Shown in pieces: positions 25,981 through 34,654 of a stretch of 64,000 nucleotides of DNA. A model generated the notes under the pieces. It had not been told where the DNA came from, made no database searches, and saw only the letters and a program-made list of their open reading frames with translations. Numbering within the stretch: the first letter of the stretch is position 1; each line of letters begins with the position of its first letter. This DNA comes from Acuticoccus sediminis. Lineage in GTDB: Bacteria; Pseudomonadota; Alphaproteobacteria; Rhizobiales; Amorphaceae. The stretch is from NCBI RefSeq assembly GCF_003258595.1, contig NZ_QHHQ01000003.1, positions 795,555 through 859,554 on the forward strand. Reading direction: 5' to 3'. The translations under genes were made by a program, and so were the position numbers.

Positions 25981-26286
25981 TTATTCAGCGCTGCGGAGAG
26001 CGGCGAGAATCTCGGCCTTCGACATCGCCGGCTTGGCATTGAGACCACGCTCCTTCGCCACCGCGAGGAGCTCGTCCTTCGTCATGCCATCCAGATCGCC
26101 GCCATGGTTGGCGTCACCACCCGCGTCATCACCCTCCCCTTCGCCACCGGGCTCGGCGCCGACCCGCTCCTCACGAGCCGGCTCGCCCTCGTTGACGATT
26201 TCATGGGTTCCCGCCTCGACCGCGGCCATGGCCATGGCGTAGCGCATACCGACGACCTCGCCGGTAGAGATGTCTTTCAGCTTCAT
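25981..26286 (-). CDS. small head-region protein with SAP/Rho-N-like end
   Basis: 101 residues. The N-terminus MKLKDISTGEVVGMRYAMAM is compact. The middle is a Gly/Glu/Asp-rich linker. The end, MTKDELLAVAKERGLNAKPA then MSKAEILAAL, has the helix-extended-helix pattern of SAP or Rho-N-like nucleic-acid-binding motifs. The ATG at 26286 is preferred; an upstream in-frame ATG would start inside a GC-rich leader. It lies directly downstream of the major capsid, a slot used by small head proteins (for example lambda gpFI). Confidence 0.65.
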   Translation of the reverse strand: MKLKDISTGEVVGMRYAMAMAAVEAGTHEIVNEGEPAREERVGAEPGGEGEGDDAGGDANHGGDLDGMTKDELLAVAKERGLNAKPAMSKAEILAALRSAE

Positions 26287-26352
26287 CGTCCCGGTTCCTG
26301 TTCCGAGCCGGGCCCGGCCGAGCAAGCGAACTCACCCGGCCGCGCCGGCGGC

Positions 26353-27387
26353 TTAGTTGGAGGTGTGAAGCCGGACGAGAAGCTTGGGACGCTTCACGAT
26401 CGGCAGCGGGTTCGACTGCGTGTGCAGCTTGATGAACCGGTTGAAGTCGCGATCCGGCGCGGTCACGGCGTAGACCTCGTCGCCGAGGGTGTTGACCGTG
26501 TCCATGAAGTCGGCCGGCGCGAAGTAGGTCCGGAAGACGTCCATCGTACCCACCGGGAAGGCAATCGCTTCGCCGGTGGGGATGAAAGCGCGGCTGGCGT
26601 AGGTCCCGTTCTCCTGCAGGTACTGCGCCTTGCCGCGATATTCCTCGATCGTGAGGCCGTGGAACTCGAAACCGCGACGCACATCCCGCCGCAGCGGGTT
26701 GTTCGGCGCGTCATAGTACCGGAAGATCTCCTCGACCTTCGCGTGGCCGATAAAGTCATCGAACCACTCCGGCGACGCCAAGACGTGAACGCCGGACATC
26801 ACCTCGCCTTCGAGGTTGTCCTCGATGTAGCCGACGACTTCGCGGGCCTTCGCCTTCACGTCCGTCGTGGCGGTCCCGAGAACGAAGTCGACCGACTTCT
26901 GCGTCACGCCGAACTCGGTGAAGAGGTTCAGCAGCGTCGACCCGTCGCTGTCGAGGATCTGCCCCTTCAGGGCCCCCATCCGCATGTGTTCCAGCGTGAT
27001 GCTGTGCTTCTTGCGCATGGTCGAGAGGCGGCGATTGACGACGCTCATTACCGCTTCGAGCTCGCCGCCCTCGGCCGTGCGTGCCAGGACGTTCTGGACA
27101 TCGTCCGCATTGACGAAGTCGTCGTGCGGGATGTGGAACGTCTTGAACATCCTGGCCGACCGCTTCTCGGGCATGGCGAGAGACGGCGGCGCGCCGCGGG
27201 TGCGGGTCGGCAGGAGGTTCAGCGTTCCGTTCACGAAGGACACGGCGACAGCGGTCGTCGCGATCGGCTCGGCAGGGAAGAGATCCATCTCCCGGAGGCG
27301 GCCGTAGTCGTTCGGAACGATGTTGATCGCCGCCGTCATCTCGACGGCGCTGAAGGCATCGTTGTTGAAGATGTCGAGCACAGGCAT
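26353..27387 (-). CDS. major capsid protein (lambda gpE family)
   Basis: 344 residues. It matches the Phage_cap_E pattern: PNDYGRLREMDLFPAEPIAT, then RKKHSITLEHMRMGALKGQI, VHVLASPEWFDDFIGHAKVE and the end FAPADFMDTVNTLGDEVYAV (family: FaPADy.etvNt.G...yak). It forms the shell of the icosahedral head. It follows the decoration protein by three bases. The order protease, decoration, capsid is that of lambda. Confidence 0.95.
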   Translation of the reverse strand: MPVLDIFNNDAFSAVEMTAAINIVPNDYGRLREMDLFPAEPIATTAVAVSFVNGTLNLLPTRTRGAPPSLAMPEKRSARMFKTFHIPHDDFVNADDVQNVLARTAEGGELEAVMSVVNRRLSTMRKKHSITLEHMRMGALKGQILDSDGSTLLNLFTEFGVTQKSVDFVLGTATTDVKAKAREVVGYIEDNLEGEVMSGVHVLASPEWFDDFIGHAKVEEIFRYYDAPNNPLRRDVRRGFEFHGLTIEEYRGKAQYLQENGTYASRAFIPTGEAIAFPVGTMDVFRTYFAPADFMDTVNTLGDEVYAVTAPDRDFNRFIKLHTQSNPLPIVKRPKLLVRLHTSN

Positions 27388-27390
27388 CGG

Positions 27391-27780
27391 TTAGGCCCCT
27401 TCCCGGACCAGAATCGGCGGGTTCAGCGCGCCGAGAGCGGTGTGGATCGCGGCACGCTCCGGCGCCGTATCGACATCGGCGCCGTAGAGCAGGCCCTGGT
27501 GAACGACGATCGCGTCGCGCGCGATGATGACGGCCGTGGCGTCCGCCGAGGTGGCGTCCACGGTCCACAGCAGGACGCCCGCAGGATTCTCGCTGCCGTC
27601 GGTCGCCGCGACGGTCACCGGCGTGTACTTGCCCGACGCCGTGATCTTGCCGACGACCGTGCCGGACTTCACGACGCCGGCGCCGGAGATGACCGTGACC
27701 TCCTCGCGAGAGAACAGGCTGTCAGCCTCGCGCTTCAGCCAGTCGTGGGCATACCGCCCTTCCGTGAGCACCGTCGCCAT
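27391..27780 (-). CDS. head decoration protein (lambda gpD family)
   Basis: 129 residues. LKREADSLFSREEVTVISGA and KYTPVTVAATDGSENPAGVL fit the HDPD family (lambda gpD, phage 21 Shp), followed by ADATAVIIARDAIVVHQGLL and a C-terminal ALGALNPPILVREG, the usual L...GI..R end. It caps the three-fold axes and stabilises the mature head. It overlaps the protease stop by one base. Confidence 0.92.
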   Translation of the reverse strand: MATVLTEGRYAHDWLKREADSLFSREEVTVISGAGVVKSGTVVGKITASGKYTPVTVAATDGSENPAGVLLWTVDATSADATAVIIARDAIVVHQGLLYGADVDTAPERAAIHTALGALNPPILVREGA

Positions 27781-28187
27781 TATGCGACCTCCTTACCGAG
27801 AAGCTTCCGCATGTTCGCGGCGAGCGACGGCGCGGCCGCCTTGGTCTTGCCGCCGCCGTTCAGGCCCTCGCCGTTGAGGCGCTGGCGTTCGTAGTCGGCC
27901 ACCGACGGGGCCGGGTCGGTCGTTCCAGTCGTCTGGGGCTCATCGGCCTCCGGGGCCTCGGGCGCCGGCGCGACGGCGAGCGTCGCCTTGATGGCCTCGA
28001 CGGACATGTCCGTGTCGATGAGGTGCTCCGCGAGCGCCTCACGGCCCTTGGCCTCGTCGAGCGCCAGAACCGTCTTGCGGCGCTCCTTGTACGCCGTGAC
28101 CGCAGCCGTTGCGGCTTCCGCCGCGGCTTCGGTCTTTGCCTTTTCGATGGCGGCGGTATCAGTCCCCGCCTCGGTCTTGTCCGTCAT
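27780..28187 (-). CDS. nested scaffold protein (internal start in protease gene)
   Basis: An ATG at 28187 within the protease frame has AAGGAG seven bases upstream, a better ribosome site than most starts in the window. The product would be 135 residues starting MTDKTEAGTDTAAIEKAKTE, an Ala/Glu/Lys-rich helical scaffold sharing the protease C-terminus. Lambda does the same with C and Nu3, where the nested protein is the scaffold. This is inferred by analogy plus the visible ribosome site. Confidence 0.7.
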   Translation of the reverse strand: MTDKTEAGTDTAAIEKAKTEAAAEAATAAVTAYKERRKTVLALDEAKGREALAEHLIDTDMSVEAIKATLAVAPAPEAPEADEPQTTGTTDPAPSVADYERQRLNGEGLNGGGKTKAAAPSLAANMRKLLGKEVA

Positions 28188-28859
28188 GGATTTCTCCTTG
28201 TGTTGACGGGGCTGGTCGTCCGCCGAAGCGGCGGTTCGCTCATCGGTCTCGAAGGACCAACGATGTCGTTTGGAGAGCGTCTTCAGGCGCTCAGGCGCCT
28301 TCGCGTAGCTGCGGAAATCGAAGGCAGCGATCGCGCGCGCCTTCGCCTTTTCGACGCTGTCCGCATAGCCGTTGGACACCGCCTCGTCGGCGGTCATCCA
28401 CGTCTCGGCCTTCATCTGATCGCGGACAGCGTCGTCGTCCTGGCCGCTGCGTTCAGCGTAGATCGACGCCATCTGCGTCGCCTGAGCCGTCAGCTGCTCG
28501 ATCGACTTCTCGTGATCCGCGACGGTCCCGAAGGTGATGTTGGCGGGGTCATGGATCATCATGATGGACCCGGCCTTCATGATGATGTCGTCGCCGGCCA
28601 TCGCAATGATGGAAGCGGACGACGCGGCCATGGCGTCGACCTCCACGCGAACCTTGCCGCGGTGCGCGATCAGGCTGTTGTAGATCGCGATGCCATCGTC
28701 GATGTAGCCGCCGCCGGAGTTGATCCGCACGGTGATCTCGTTGTCTCGGCCGTGCACGGCGAGCGCGGCGAGGACTTCGGATGCGGTGAAGCCCTCGCCC
28801 CAATAGGAATCGCCGACGAACCCGTAGAGCACGAGCTCGCCGTCCTGCAGAACGGGCAT
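27780..28859 (-). CDS. ClpP-type prohead protease with scaffold tail
   Basis: 359 residues. Residues 1-180 are a ClpP/SppA-like serine protease: EITVRINSGGGYIDDGIAIY (oxyanion strand), the nucleophile Ser in DAMAASSASIIAMAGD (about 80-81) and His 103 in IMMIHDP. The C-terminal 150 residues are a helical scaffold. The protease processes head proteins during prohead maturation. It lies between the gpW-like connector and the decoration gene, as in lambda (gpC). Confidence 0.92.
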   Translation of the reverse strand: MPVLQDGELVLYGFVGDSYWGEGFTASEVLAALAVHGRDNEITVRINSGGGYIDDGIAIYNSLIAHRGKVRVEVDAMAASSASIIAMAGDDIIMKAGSIMMIHDPANITFGTVADHEKSIEQLTAQATQMASIYAERSGQDDDAVRDQMKAETWMTADEAVSNGYADSVEKAKARAIAAFDFRSYAKAPERLKTLSKRHRWSFETDERTAASADDQPRQHKEKSMTDKTEAGTDTAAIEKAKTEAAAEAATAAVTAYKERRKTVLALDEAKGREALAEHLIDTDMSVEAIKATLAVAPAPEAPEADEPQTTGTTDPAPSVADYERQRLNGEGLNGGGKTKAAAPSLAANMRKLLGKEVA

Positions 28860-28926
28860 GGTGGTGTCCTGTGAGATGGCGTGAAGCGTCAGCCCATCAC
28901 GTTGGGCGGAAGCACGCGGTGGGTCA

Positions 28927-29163
28927 TTAAGGCCGCATCATCCGGCCGCGAATTGCGAAGCGGGTCCGCTTCGGCTTGCCTCCTGCCTCGATATCGGCCT
29001 CGCGCTCGGCATCGGCGATCTCCCGCTCGAGGAGAGAGAGGTTGGCCTGGAAGTATCGGACCTCGTCGTCTCCGAACCGAGCCATCGCAACGGTGTCGCC
29101 CGTCGCGATGGCGGTCCTGATCTCGCGAAGCCGAATGAAGCGTTCCGAGGCTGTCTCAGGCAT
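28927..29163 (-). CDS. head-tail connector gpW-like protein
   Basis: 78 residues, MPETASERFIRLREIRTAIA then TGDTVAMARFGDDEVRYFQA and NLSLLEREIADAE. This resembles lambda gpW (AAARAALHDLMTGKRVATV...[21 protein letters not shown]), which is added to the portal to receive the neck. The gene overlaps the portal stop by eight bases; the ATG at 29163 is chosen for its similarity. It lies between portal and protease, reversing the lambda order (W, B, C). Confidence 0.75.
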   Translation of the reverse strand: MPETASERFIRLREIRTAIATGDTVAMARFGDDEVRYFQANLSLLEREIADAEREADIEAGGKPKRTRFAIRGRMMRP

Positions 29164-30850
29164 TCGCACTCTCCCCTGTTCCAGCAGGTTCGCGTTCCCC
29201 GTCGACCGAGCCGCCGAGTGGCCCCCCTGCTCCACCCTGCTTCCGTCCGAACGGATGCGGGATGCCCTTCTCGGTGAGAAGCTTCATCTCCCGCGCGATT
29301 TGCTCGGCGTTCTCTTCCCAGTCCAGCCCGGCGGCCGCGCATTCGTCGGCCAGGCTTGTGATCCCGAGCTCGAGCCGCTTTCCAGCGGCCTGGGCCGTTT
29401 TCCAATCGTCCGCTGAGGGGCGGCTTGGCCCCTGCCATTCGGCGAACTGAACCTTCGAGCGATTGGCGAGGAACGCCTGATAGCCCCCGCGAAAGCCGAT
29501 GCGTCCCGTCCCGATCTGCTCGTCGAGCCACGCTTGATAGACGCGGTCGGCAAACGCACCAGCGATCCGGAGCCGGCGACGAAGCACGATCGGCCAGATC
29601 GACGAGATCCCCATCCGGACGCTGGAATAGGTCGCCCTCGAGAAGTCGAGCGTCAGGCTTTCGAACATCACGCCCAGGCGCCGAGCGATCTCGCGCTGCA
29701 GGTTCTGCGAATAGGGCACGTACTGGGCGCCCGGGGTCTGCGTCGTGTGAAGCTCGAACTTCTCGCCGGGCCCCAGGTGGTTGATCCGAGCATGGTCGCT
29801 CAGCGCGATGCCGTGCTCCTTGAGTGCCGAGATGCGCTGGCCCCAGACCTCGTACAGATCGGCCTGCAGGCCACCGATGAAGGCCTCCCAGTCCGCGGGA
29901 TCGTAGCCCGGCGGGACGTCGCCGGTATCGGCGAGCGTCTGGATGGCCTGGAACGCTTCCTCGCTCGGCTCCGGACTGGTGATGGTGGCGGCGAAGATCG
30001 TCTGCATCAGCGCTGTCGCCAAGGTCGCGTCGGCGAGCTGGTCGTATTGCGCGATCACCTTCATGATCGGCGCGAGCACCGAAATGCCTCGAGGCGCGCC
30101 AGGGTTTTCCGAGTGATCCATCACATGGATCACGTCCTTGGCCGCGACGTCCTTGTCGGCTTCCATCCCACCCGAACGCTGGCGGAATCGGTACATCGTC
30201 GGCCGGCCGTTGGCATCGTGGAAGATGCCGTCCTCGAGACCTTCGAACTCGCGTGTGATCCGCGGCAGCCGGTGCGGAGAGATCAGCGAGACTTTCGTCC
30301 CCGTCTCGATCCCGTAGCCGCGGCGGCCTCGCACCGTCAGGTAGTCGAGCACACCGAAGGCCTCACCATGGACGAGGTAGTGCCGGATCACACCGTCGAG
30401 GATTTCGCTGAACGTGCTGCGCCCTGCGAGGTCGACCTCTCGGGCATCCCACGACCAACGCCGCCAGGCCGCTTCCACCTCCCGGCACCACGCCGCACGA
30501 TCGGCCTCGTTGTAGCCGAGCGAGAGCAGATCCGGCCGGGCGTTCAGCTTCAGCTCCTCGCCTATCGTATCGGCGATGATCTGGTCAGCCGCGCCGGCGA
30601 GCCAGCCGGAGTTGCGCATGAAGTCGAGGGCCAGCGCTGAGGCGCGATCAGCGGCCAGTCGCACATCCCATGCGGCGTCCCGATTCCCGGCACGCCGCAT
30701 CGAGAGAAGGCCGGATCGATCCCCCCGAAGGTACTGACCCGTCGTCTTCTTGGGGGTTCGGCCCGACACCATGGGCAACGCACCGCCCCCGCCGCGCGGG
30801 AAGGCAACATGTCCCGCCCGCACCCTCACGCGAGGCTTCGCTGCGTCCAT
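29156..30850 (-). CDS. portal protein (lambda gpB family)
   Basis: 564 residues of the lambda-type portal family. Landmarks: RRAGNRDAAWDVRLAADRAS, ALDFMRNSGWLAGAADQIIA (family: R.l.rN..ya..av....), VRGRRGYGIETGTKVSLISP, and EDGIFHDANGRPTMYRFRQR. The portal forms the dodecameric DNA gate at one head vertex. AGAGG lies seven bases before the ATG. It follows the large terminase by 11 bases and precedes the connector. Confidence 0.95.
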   Translation of the reverse strand: MDAAKPRVRVRAGHVAFPRGGGGALPMVSGRTPKKTTGQYLRGDRSGLLSMRRAGNRDAAWDVRLAADRASALALDFMRNSGWLAGAADQIIADTIGEELKLNARPDLLSLGYNEADRAAWCREVEAAWRRWSWDAREVDLAGRSTFSEILDGVIRHYLVHGEAFGVLDYLTVRGRRGYGIETGTKVSLISPHRLPRITREFEGLEDGIFHDANGRPTMYRFRQRSGGMEADKDVAAKDVIHVMDHSENPGAPRGISVLAPIMKVIAQYDQLADATLATALMQTIFAATITSPEPSEEAFQAIQTLADTGDVPPGYDPADWEAFIGGLQADLYEVWGQRISALKEHGIALSDHARINHLGPGEKFELHTTQTPGAQYVPYSQNLQREIARRLGVMFESLTLDFSRATYSSVRMGISSIWPIVLRRRLRIAGAFADRVYQAWLDEQIGTGRIGFRGGYQAFLANRSKVQFAEWQGPSRPSADDWKTAQAAGKRLELGITSLADECAAAGLDWEENAEQIAREMKLLTEKGIPHPFGRKQGGAGGPLGGSVDGEREPAGTGESANA

Positions 30851-30861
30851 GGTTCAACCTC

Positions 30862-32910
30862 TCATGTGTAAGCGCCCCAGCGTCCGCGGCGTGGATTCCC
30901 AGCCGCAGATTTTCGCAGAACCGGTTCAGGAGTTGGCGCCGTCGGCGGGATCTCGATCACATCGGGACTGACGTCCGACCGCCGCAGGTGATGACGCGGC
31001 CTGCTCGCAGCGAGCCGCTTGTTCAGCTTCGTTGGCAGTGAGAGCCGAGCCGCCATGGCATACACGAAACAGTCCAGGGCCTCGTTCCGAGCGCCTTGCT
31101 CCTTCACCTCCCACTTCCGGACCGGCACACCGTTCTTCCAACGGGTCACCGCGTGCTCTGCCGTGAGCTGCACGAAGTAGTCGGAGCTCAATCCATCCTG
31201 CGGGAAATGGACTGCGCGCGGCGCCGGCTCACCTTCCTGCGGGATGATCGCGAGTGACGCGAACAGGGCGTCTTTCGCAGTGTCGACGCCGATCGCGTAG
31301 AGCTTGTCGCCGGAGTTCTTGGTTCGGCTCGCCGACTTCGGCCAGATGAGCTTCGACCCGCGTTCATCGTTTCCGCGGCCCATGGTGGCGAAGATCCGTC
31401 GGTTCTTTCGTTCGCGGCAGAACGCGTGGACCATTTCACCTCGGTGGCCCTGGCTGTCGATGCACCCGGCCTGGGGCACCAACATTCGCCCGTCCACGGT
31501 GTACACAGGCTCGCGGACAAGCGCGTCGAGCTCGTCCCACACGGACTTCTTGGCGGTGTCTCCGAAGAGAACCTCGTGCCTGAGGACCCAGACCTCCTCA
31601 TCGTCACCGTAGCCGAGGAACGTCGCCTCCAAGCGGTCGTCCTGCGTGTCGGCTCCGAAGACGACGAGCCGGACCTCTTCCGGCGCACTCTCGTGCGTAT
31701 AGGCCTCTCGCCGGCCGGCCAAAGCACGGGGATCCAGTGCATCCACCCGCTCTTTCCAGACATCGGCGAGCGCCGTGTTCACGAACTTGCGGAGCTTGTC
31801 CGGAGACTTCTGCGCGCCGAGCCACTCCCGGACGACGTCCGCCAAGTCGTGGCGCGTCGAGTAGAGCTTGGACACGTGGAAGCCCGCATGCCCTCCGTAC
31901 GGGGCGCGGTTGCCGCAGGTCGGGCAAAGCGCCCTGCCCGCCTCATTCCACTCCGAAGGAATGTGCTCTTCACCGCAGCACTTGAACGGCCGCGTCTGCC
32001 TCCAGCCCCGATCCGACGCATGAACCAGCCCGCGCAGCGCCCGGAGCCGCTCCGCCTCTGACCAACCAGCGCCGCACCCCTCGCAGTGATATCGCACCGT
32101 GTCCGGGAGATGGTTCCCGTTTGCATCCTTGTCCCAGAGCACCGTTTCTTTCGACCACCGCAGGATCTGCTCGTGACCGCAGTGAGGGCATGCGACGAAG
32201 CAGCGGCGCTGATCCGATGCCAGGTACTCACGATAGATGCGCGATGATGCCTCGTCGGACGGAGAGCACGCACGGACGTTCTTTCGGCGCTTCTTGAACG
32301 TCGATGATCGCTCCTCCGCTAGAGAGAGCGGGTCGCCCATTCCGCCGGCATCGGCCGGATAGAGGTCGATCTCGTCGGCAAGAGTGACGCGCTTTGGTCT
32401 CGAGGCCAGATCCACCGGAGAGTTCGCGCCCACAAAGTCCAGCGTGCCGCCGGGATACTCCTTGTGCGTGATGGTCACGCCGCTGTCGCGGCTCTTTGCG
32501 TCGGGAACCAACGCCCTCAGGACCGGCGTAGCGTCTCGCGTCGGCGCGAATCGCTCCTTCGAGAAGCTCTCGGCTAGCTTCTGCGTCGGCTGGACGAACA
32601 GGATGCTCGCCGGATCCTGGTGGATGAAATAGCCGGCGATGTTGATGAGCATCTCCGACTTGATGATCTGCGTGCACGCCATCATCGAGATGACCTGCGT
32701 GTCCGGCTCGGTCAGCGCCAGCATCGGACCGTACGCCACGGGGACGCGGCTGGTCTTCCATTCACCCGGATTTGCGCTGTTTTGCTTTGCGATCACTCGA
32801 TACGCGTCGGCCCACTCGACGAGGCTCAGCTTCGGCGGCGGGCGCAACGCTTCCGCCCTCGCCTTCCTCAGCCGGAGCTTTAGCGTATTCTCCATCGACT
32901 GAGAGGGCAT
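30862..32910 (-). CDS. terminase large subunit (lambda gpA family)
   Basis: 682 residues. The ATPase half has ACTQIIKSEMLIN (79-91; equivalent to the unusual lambda SARVGKS Walker A) and the Walker B RVTLADEID (174-182). Zinc-knuckle pairs follow at CPHCGHEQ and CEGCGAGW. The nuclease half shows VVFGADTQDDRLEATFLGY, CIDSQGHRG and EALDCFVYAMAARL, holding the expected acidic residues. It packages DNA and cuts at cos or its equivalent. The 5' end overlaps the small-subunit gene by 149 bases in another frame; MENTLK at 32895 is an alternative start. Confidence 0.95.
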   Translation of the reverse strand: MPSQSMENTLKLRLRKARAEALRPPPKLSLVEWADAYRVIAKQNSANPGEWKTSRVPVAYGPMLALTEPDTQVISMMACTQIIKSEMLINIAGYFIHQDPASILFVQPTQKLAESFSKERFAPTRDATPVLRALVPDAKSRDSGVTITHKEYPGGTLDFVGANSPVDLASRPKRVTLADEIDLYPADAGGMGDPLSLAEERSSTFKKRRKNVRACSPSDEASSRIYREYLASDQRRCFVACPHCGHEQILRWSKETVLWDKDANGNHLPDTVRYHCEGCGAGWSEAERLRALRGLVHASDRGWRQTRPFKCCGEEHIPSEWNEAGRALCPTCGNRAPYGGHAGFHVSKLYSTRHDLADVVREWLGAQKSPDKLRKFVNTALADVWKERVDALDPRALAGRREAYTHESAPEEVRLVVFGADTQDDRLEATFLGYGDDEEVWVLRHEVLFGDTAKKSVWDELDALVREPVYTVDGRMLVPQAGCIDSQGHRGEMVHAFCRERKNRRIFATMGRGNDERGSKLIWPKSASRTKNSGDKLYAIGVDTAKDALFASLAIIPQEGEPAPRAVHFPQDGLSSDYFVQLTAEHAVTRWKNGVPVRKWEVKEQGARNEALDCFVYAMAARLSLPTKLNKRLAASRPRHHLRRSDVSPDVIEIPPTAPTPEPVLRKSAAGNPRRGRWGAYT

Positions 32911-33367
32911 GAAGGATTTCCACCACCTTGCTGTAGAGCAACTCTTCGATCTCGCTGGCGGTCCGGTGCTCTAGGTCGGCAGCGACCTCCCCCGGCAGCG
33001 CGAGGATGTTCGCCCGGACGGCCGAATATTCCTCCTCGACCGCAGCGCCCACCAACTCGATCGGCACGAGGTCGCGCCGCTTCATGTCGAGCTCGATCTC
33101 GGCAGATGCGGCTTCCGCGACAATCTTCCGGCGCCGCGCCTCCTCGACGTCCATCGCGGCCAGATCGCCGGATGCAGCAAGCGCCGCCTGCTCTTCGCGC
33201 CAGCGGATGACCGCCGCCGTGTTGTACTTCGAAGCCTGGCCGCGTACGCCCGACCGCTCCGCCGGACATCCCTTCCGCTCCCACACCCGAACCGTGTTCG
33301 CCGCGACACCGAACAGCGCGGCCAACTCGATTTGGCTGACGGTCCTGCCGTTGAACTTGTCCGCCAC
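32762..33367 (-). CDS. terminase small subunit (Nu1-like)
   Basis: 201 residues. The N-terminus VSQIELAALFGVAANTVRVW is the winged HTH of Nu1-type subunits (family: tq.elA.lfGvs..tv..w...G), followed by RKIVAEAASAEIELDMKRRD and LVPIELVGAAVEEEYSAVRA. It recognises the packaging site and recruits the large subunit. The C-terminal 45 residues (EGEGGSVAPAAEAEPRRVG and on) are low-complexity and overlap the large-subunit gene. A potential cos region lies just upstream. Confidence 0.92.
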   Translation of the reverse strand: MADKFNGRTVSQIELAALFGVAANTVRVWERKGCPAERSGVRGQASKYNTAAVIRWREEQAALAASGDLAAMDVEEARRRKIVAEAASAEIELDMKRRDLVPIELVGAAVEEEYSAVRANILALPGEVAADLEHRTASEIEELLYSKVVEILHALSVDGEYAKAPAEEGEGGSVAPAAEAEPRRVGRRVSSDRKAKQRKSG

Positions 33368-33634
33368 TGCGCGCCTCCCACACCGCGGATCGAAATCCCG
33401 CAGAAACCCTGAGCTTCAGATGAGTAGCAAGGCCGATTTTCAGGAGGCTGGACCTAGCCACTTTTCGGGCGGTCGCCGCCGCTCCCCCTTGCCCCCCTCG
33501 GCAGAGGGACCCGTACCGGGGGCCTTACTGTCGTGTTGTAAGCGGCCGCGATCAGCCCTCTCGGGGGCTGTCCGTGGTCACCTGGCGCACGCCGTGCGTG
33601 GCGTGGCGTGACCTGCCGAGGCCGAAGCGACGTG
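33368..33634. other. GC-rich gap before the small terminase gene, candidate packaging site
   Basis: No gene is seen in these 267 bases. Immediately upstream of the small terminase is where lambda-type phages carry cos. The gap contains dense G/C runs with small dyads, for example CCCGGTACGGG (read on the minus strand, about 33511-33521). No defined cos sequence can be recognised, so this is positional inference. Confidence 0.3.
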
Positions 33635-34240
33635 TCAGCGACGCCGCCTGCCGCGTCCCGATCCAGCAGCGCTGATGAGGCCATTGGTCGTCTTGGTGAT
33701 GATGCGCTCGACCCGTTCGGGTAGGAGGCCTGCCGTGTCCTCCCATGCACCGAGCGTGGCGCCCTTGATCATCTCGTCCGGGATCCTGAGGCCTGACTTC
33801 ACGATGCGGAACTTGCGGCCCACGGTGCGCTCGAAGACGTGGCCTCCGAGTGCGAGGGTCTTCCTGTTCGGAAAGGCACCGCCTTTCATGAACGTGCCCT
33901 CGTAGAGGCGACGCTGTCCCCACGGTGCGGCCGTCACACCTGGTCTGGTCTCTCGTGCTCCGAAGAACTTGAGCTCGATCTCTCCACCTTTGCCAGAGAC
34001 CGCGTAGGTGGGGTCCGATGCATTTGCGCGGCGAGCGACCCTGAGCGCCCTCTTGGTCACGCCAACTTTAAGGCCGGTCTGCCCCGCCAGTGCTCGTCCC
34101 GCGGCGGTCTTGGCGAGCCCACCGACTTCATTCACGGCCTTGGCGTAAGCGGTTCGCCCCTTGCCGGCGCCAAGGTCAGAGCATGCCTTCGCTAGCAGCC
34201 GAATGCCGTCGCCCTCGAAGCGGATCTCAACGTCAGCCAT
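33635..34240 (-). CDS. minor tail protein Z-like (lambda GPZ family)
   Basis: 201 residues. RTAYAKAVNEVGGLAKTAAG near residue 30 and VTKRALRVARRANASDPTYA are similar to the prophage minor tail protein Z family, whose members open with an RA...AlN..g......r pattern. YEGTFMKGGAFPNRKTLALG follows and the end is very basic (SGRGRRRR). In lambda this protein acts at the head-proximal tail end. Here it lies upstream of the terminase instead of between head and tail genes. The family call is moderate. Confidence 0.65.
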   Translation of the reverse strand: MADVEIRFEGDGIRLLAKACSDLGAGKGRTAYAKAVNEVGGLAKTAAGRALAGQTGLKVGVTKRALRVARRANASDPTYAVSGKGGEIELKFFGARETRPGVTAAPWGQRRLYEGTFMKGGAFPNRKTLALGGHVFERTVGRKFRIVKSGLRIPDEMIKGATLGAWEDTAGLLPERVERIITKTTNGLISAAGSGRGRRRR

Positions 34241-34363
34241 TGCGCTTCTCCGACGGTCGGTGAGTTTGCCTCGAAAATAAAACCTTTGGTCGGTTCATTT
34301 TAAATGGATGGCGGTATCTAACGCGTGGAAATAGCGAACCGATCGAGGCCCACAGGTTGCATT
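34241..34363. other. short AT-rich spacer, possible promoter
   Basis: The 123-base gap upstream of the gpZ-like gene contains the only AT-rich stretch (34262-34320) for several kilobases, with TTTAAAATG and TTTTATTTT on the minus strand. A promoter for the terminase-head transcript could lie here, but no clean pair of promoter boxes was found. Confidence 0.3.
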
Positions 34364-34582
34364 TCACGCTTCCTTGGGCTCATCGGTCCCCCGCTCGAAG
34401 GGGCGTTGGATCGTTCCCTTCACGCGCTCGCGCCCGCGCTCGCCCTCGGACCAGCCGAGATCCTCGATCACCTTCGGCTTGATGGTGACGGTCATGAGCC
34501 GGCGCTTGCCCGGCTTGGAAATGCGGACGCTGCCGGAGGCGTCCTTGTCGGGAGTGCTGATCTCGACTTCCTTGGACGCCAT
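34364..34582 (-). CDS. small phage protein, unknown
   Basis: 72 residues, MASKEVEISTPDKDASGSVR then KRRLMTVTIKPKVIEDLGWS. It is charged and has no membrane segment. KPGKRRLMTVTIKPKVIEDL has a strand-helix pattern such as seen in small DNA-binding (AbrB- or RHH-like) proteins, but no family is claimed. It is one of four small genes between the fibre cluster and the gpZ-like gene. Confidence 0.65.
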   Translation of the reverse strand: MASKEVEISTPDKDASGSVRISKPGKRRLMTVTIKPKVIEDLGWSEGERGRERVKGTIQRPFERGTDEPKEA

Positions 34583-34654
34583 CGACGCCCCCCTGGGCTG
34601 GTATGTGGGTGATCTGGTGACGAGCGGGCGCTAGGCCCGTCCGTCGCTGCGAGA

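Noticed and set aside
26104..27894. 596-codon plus-strand reading frame
   Set aside because: Antisense of the capsid genes.
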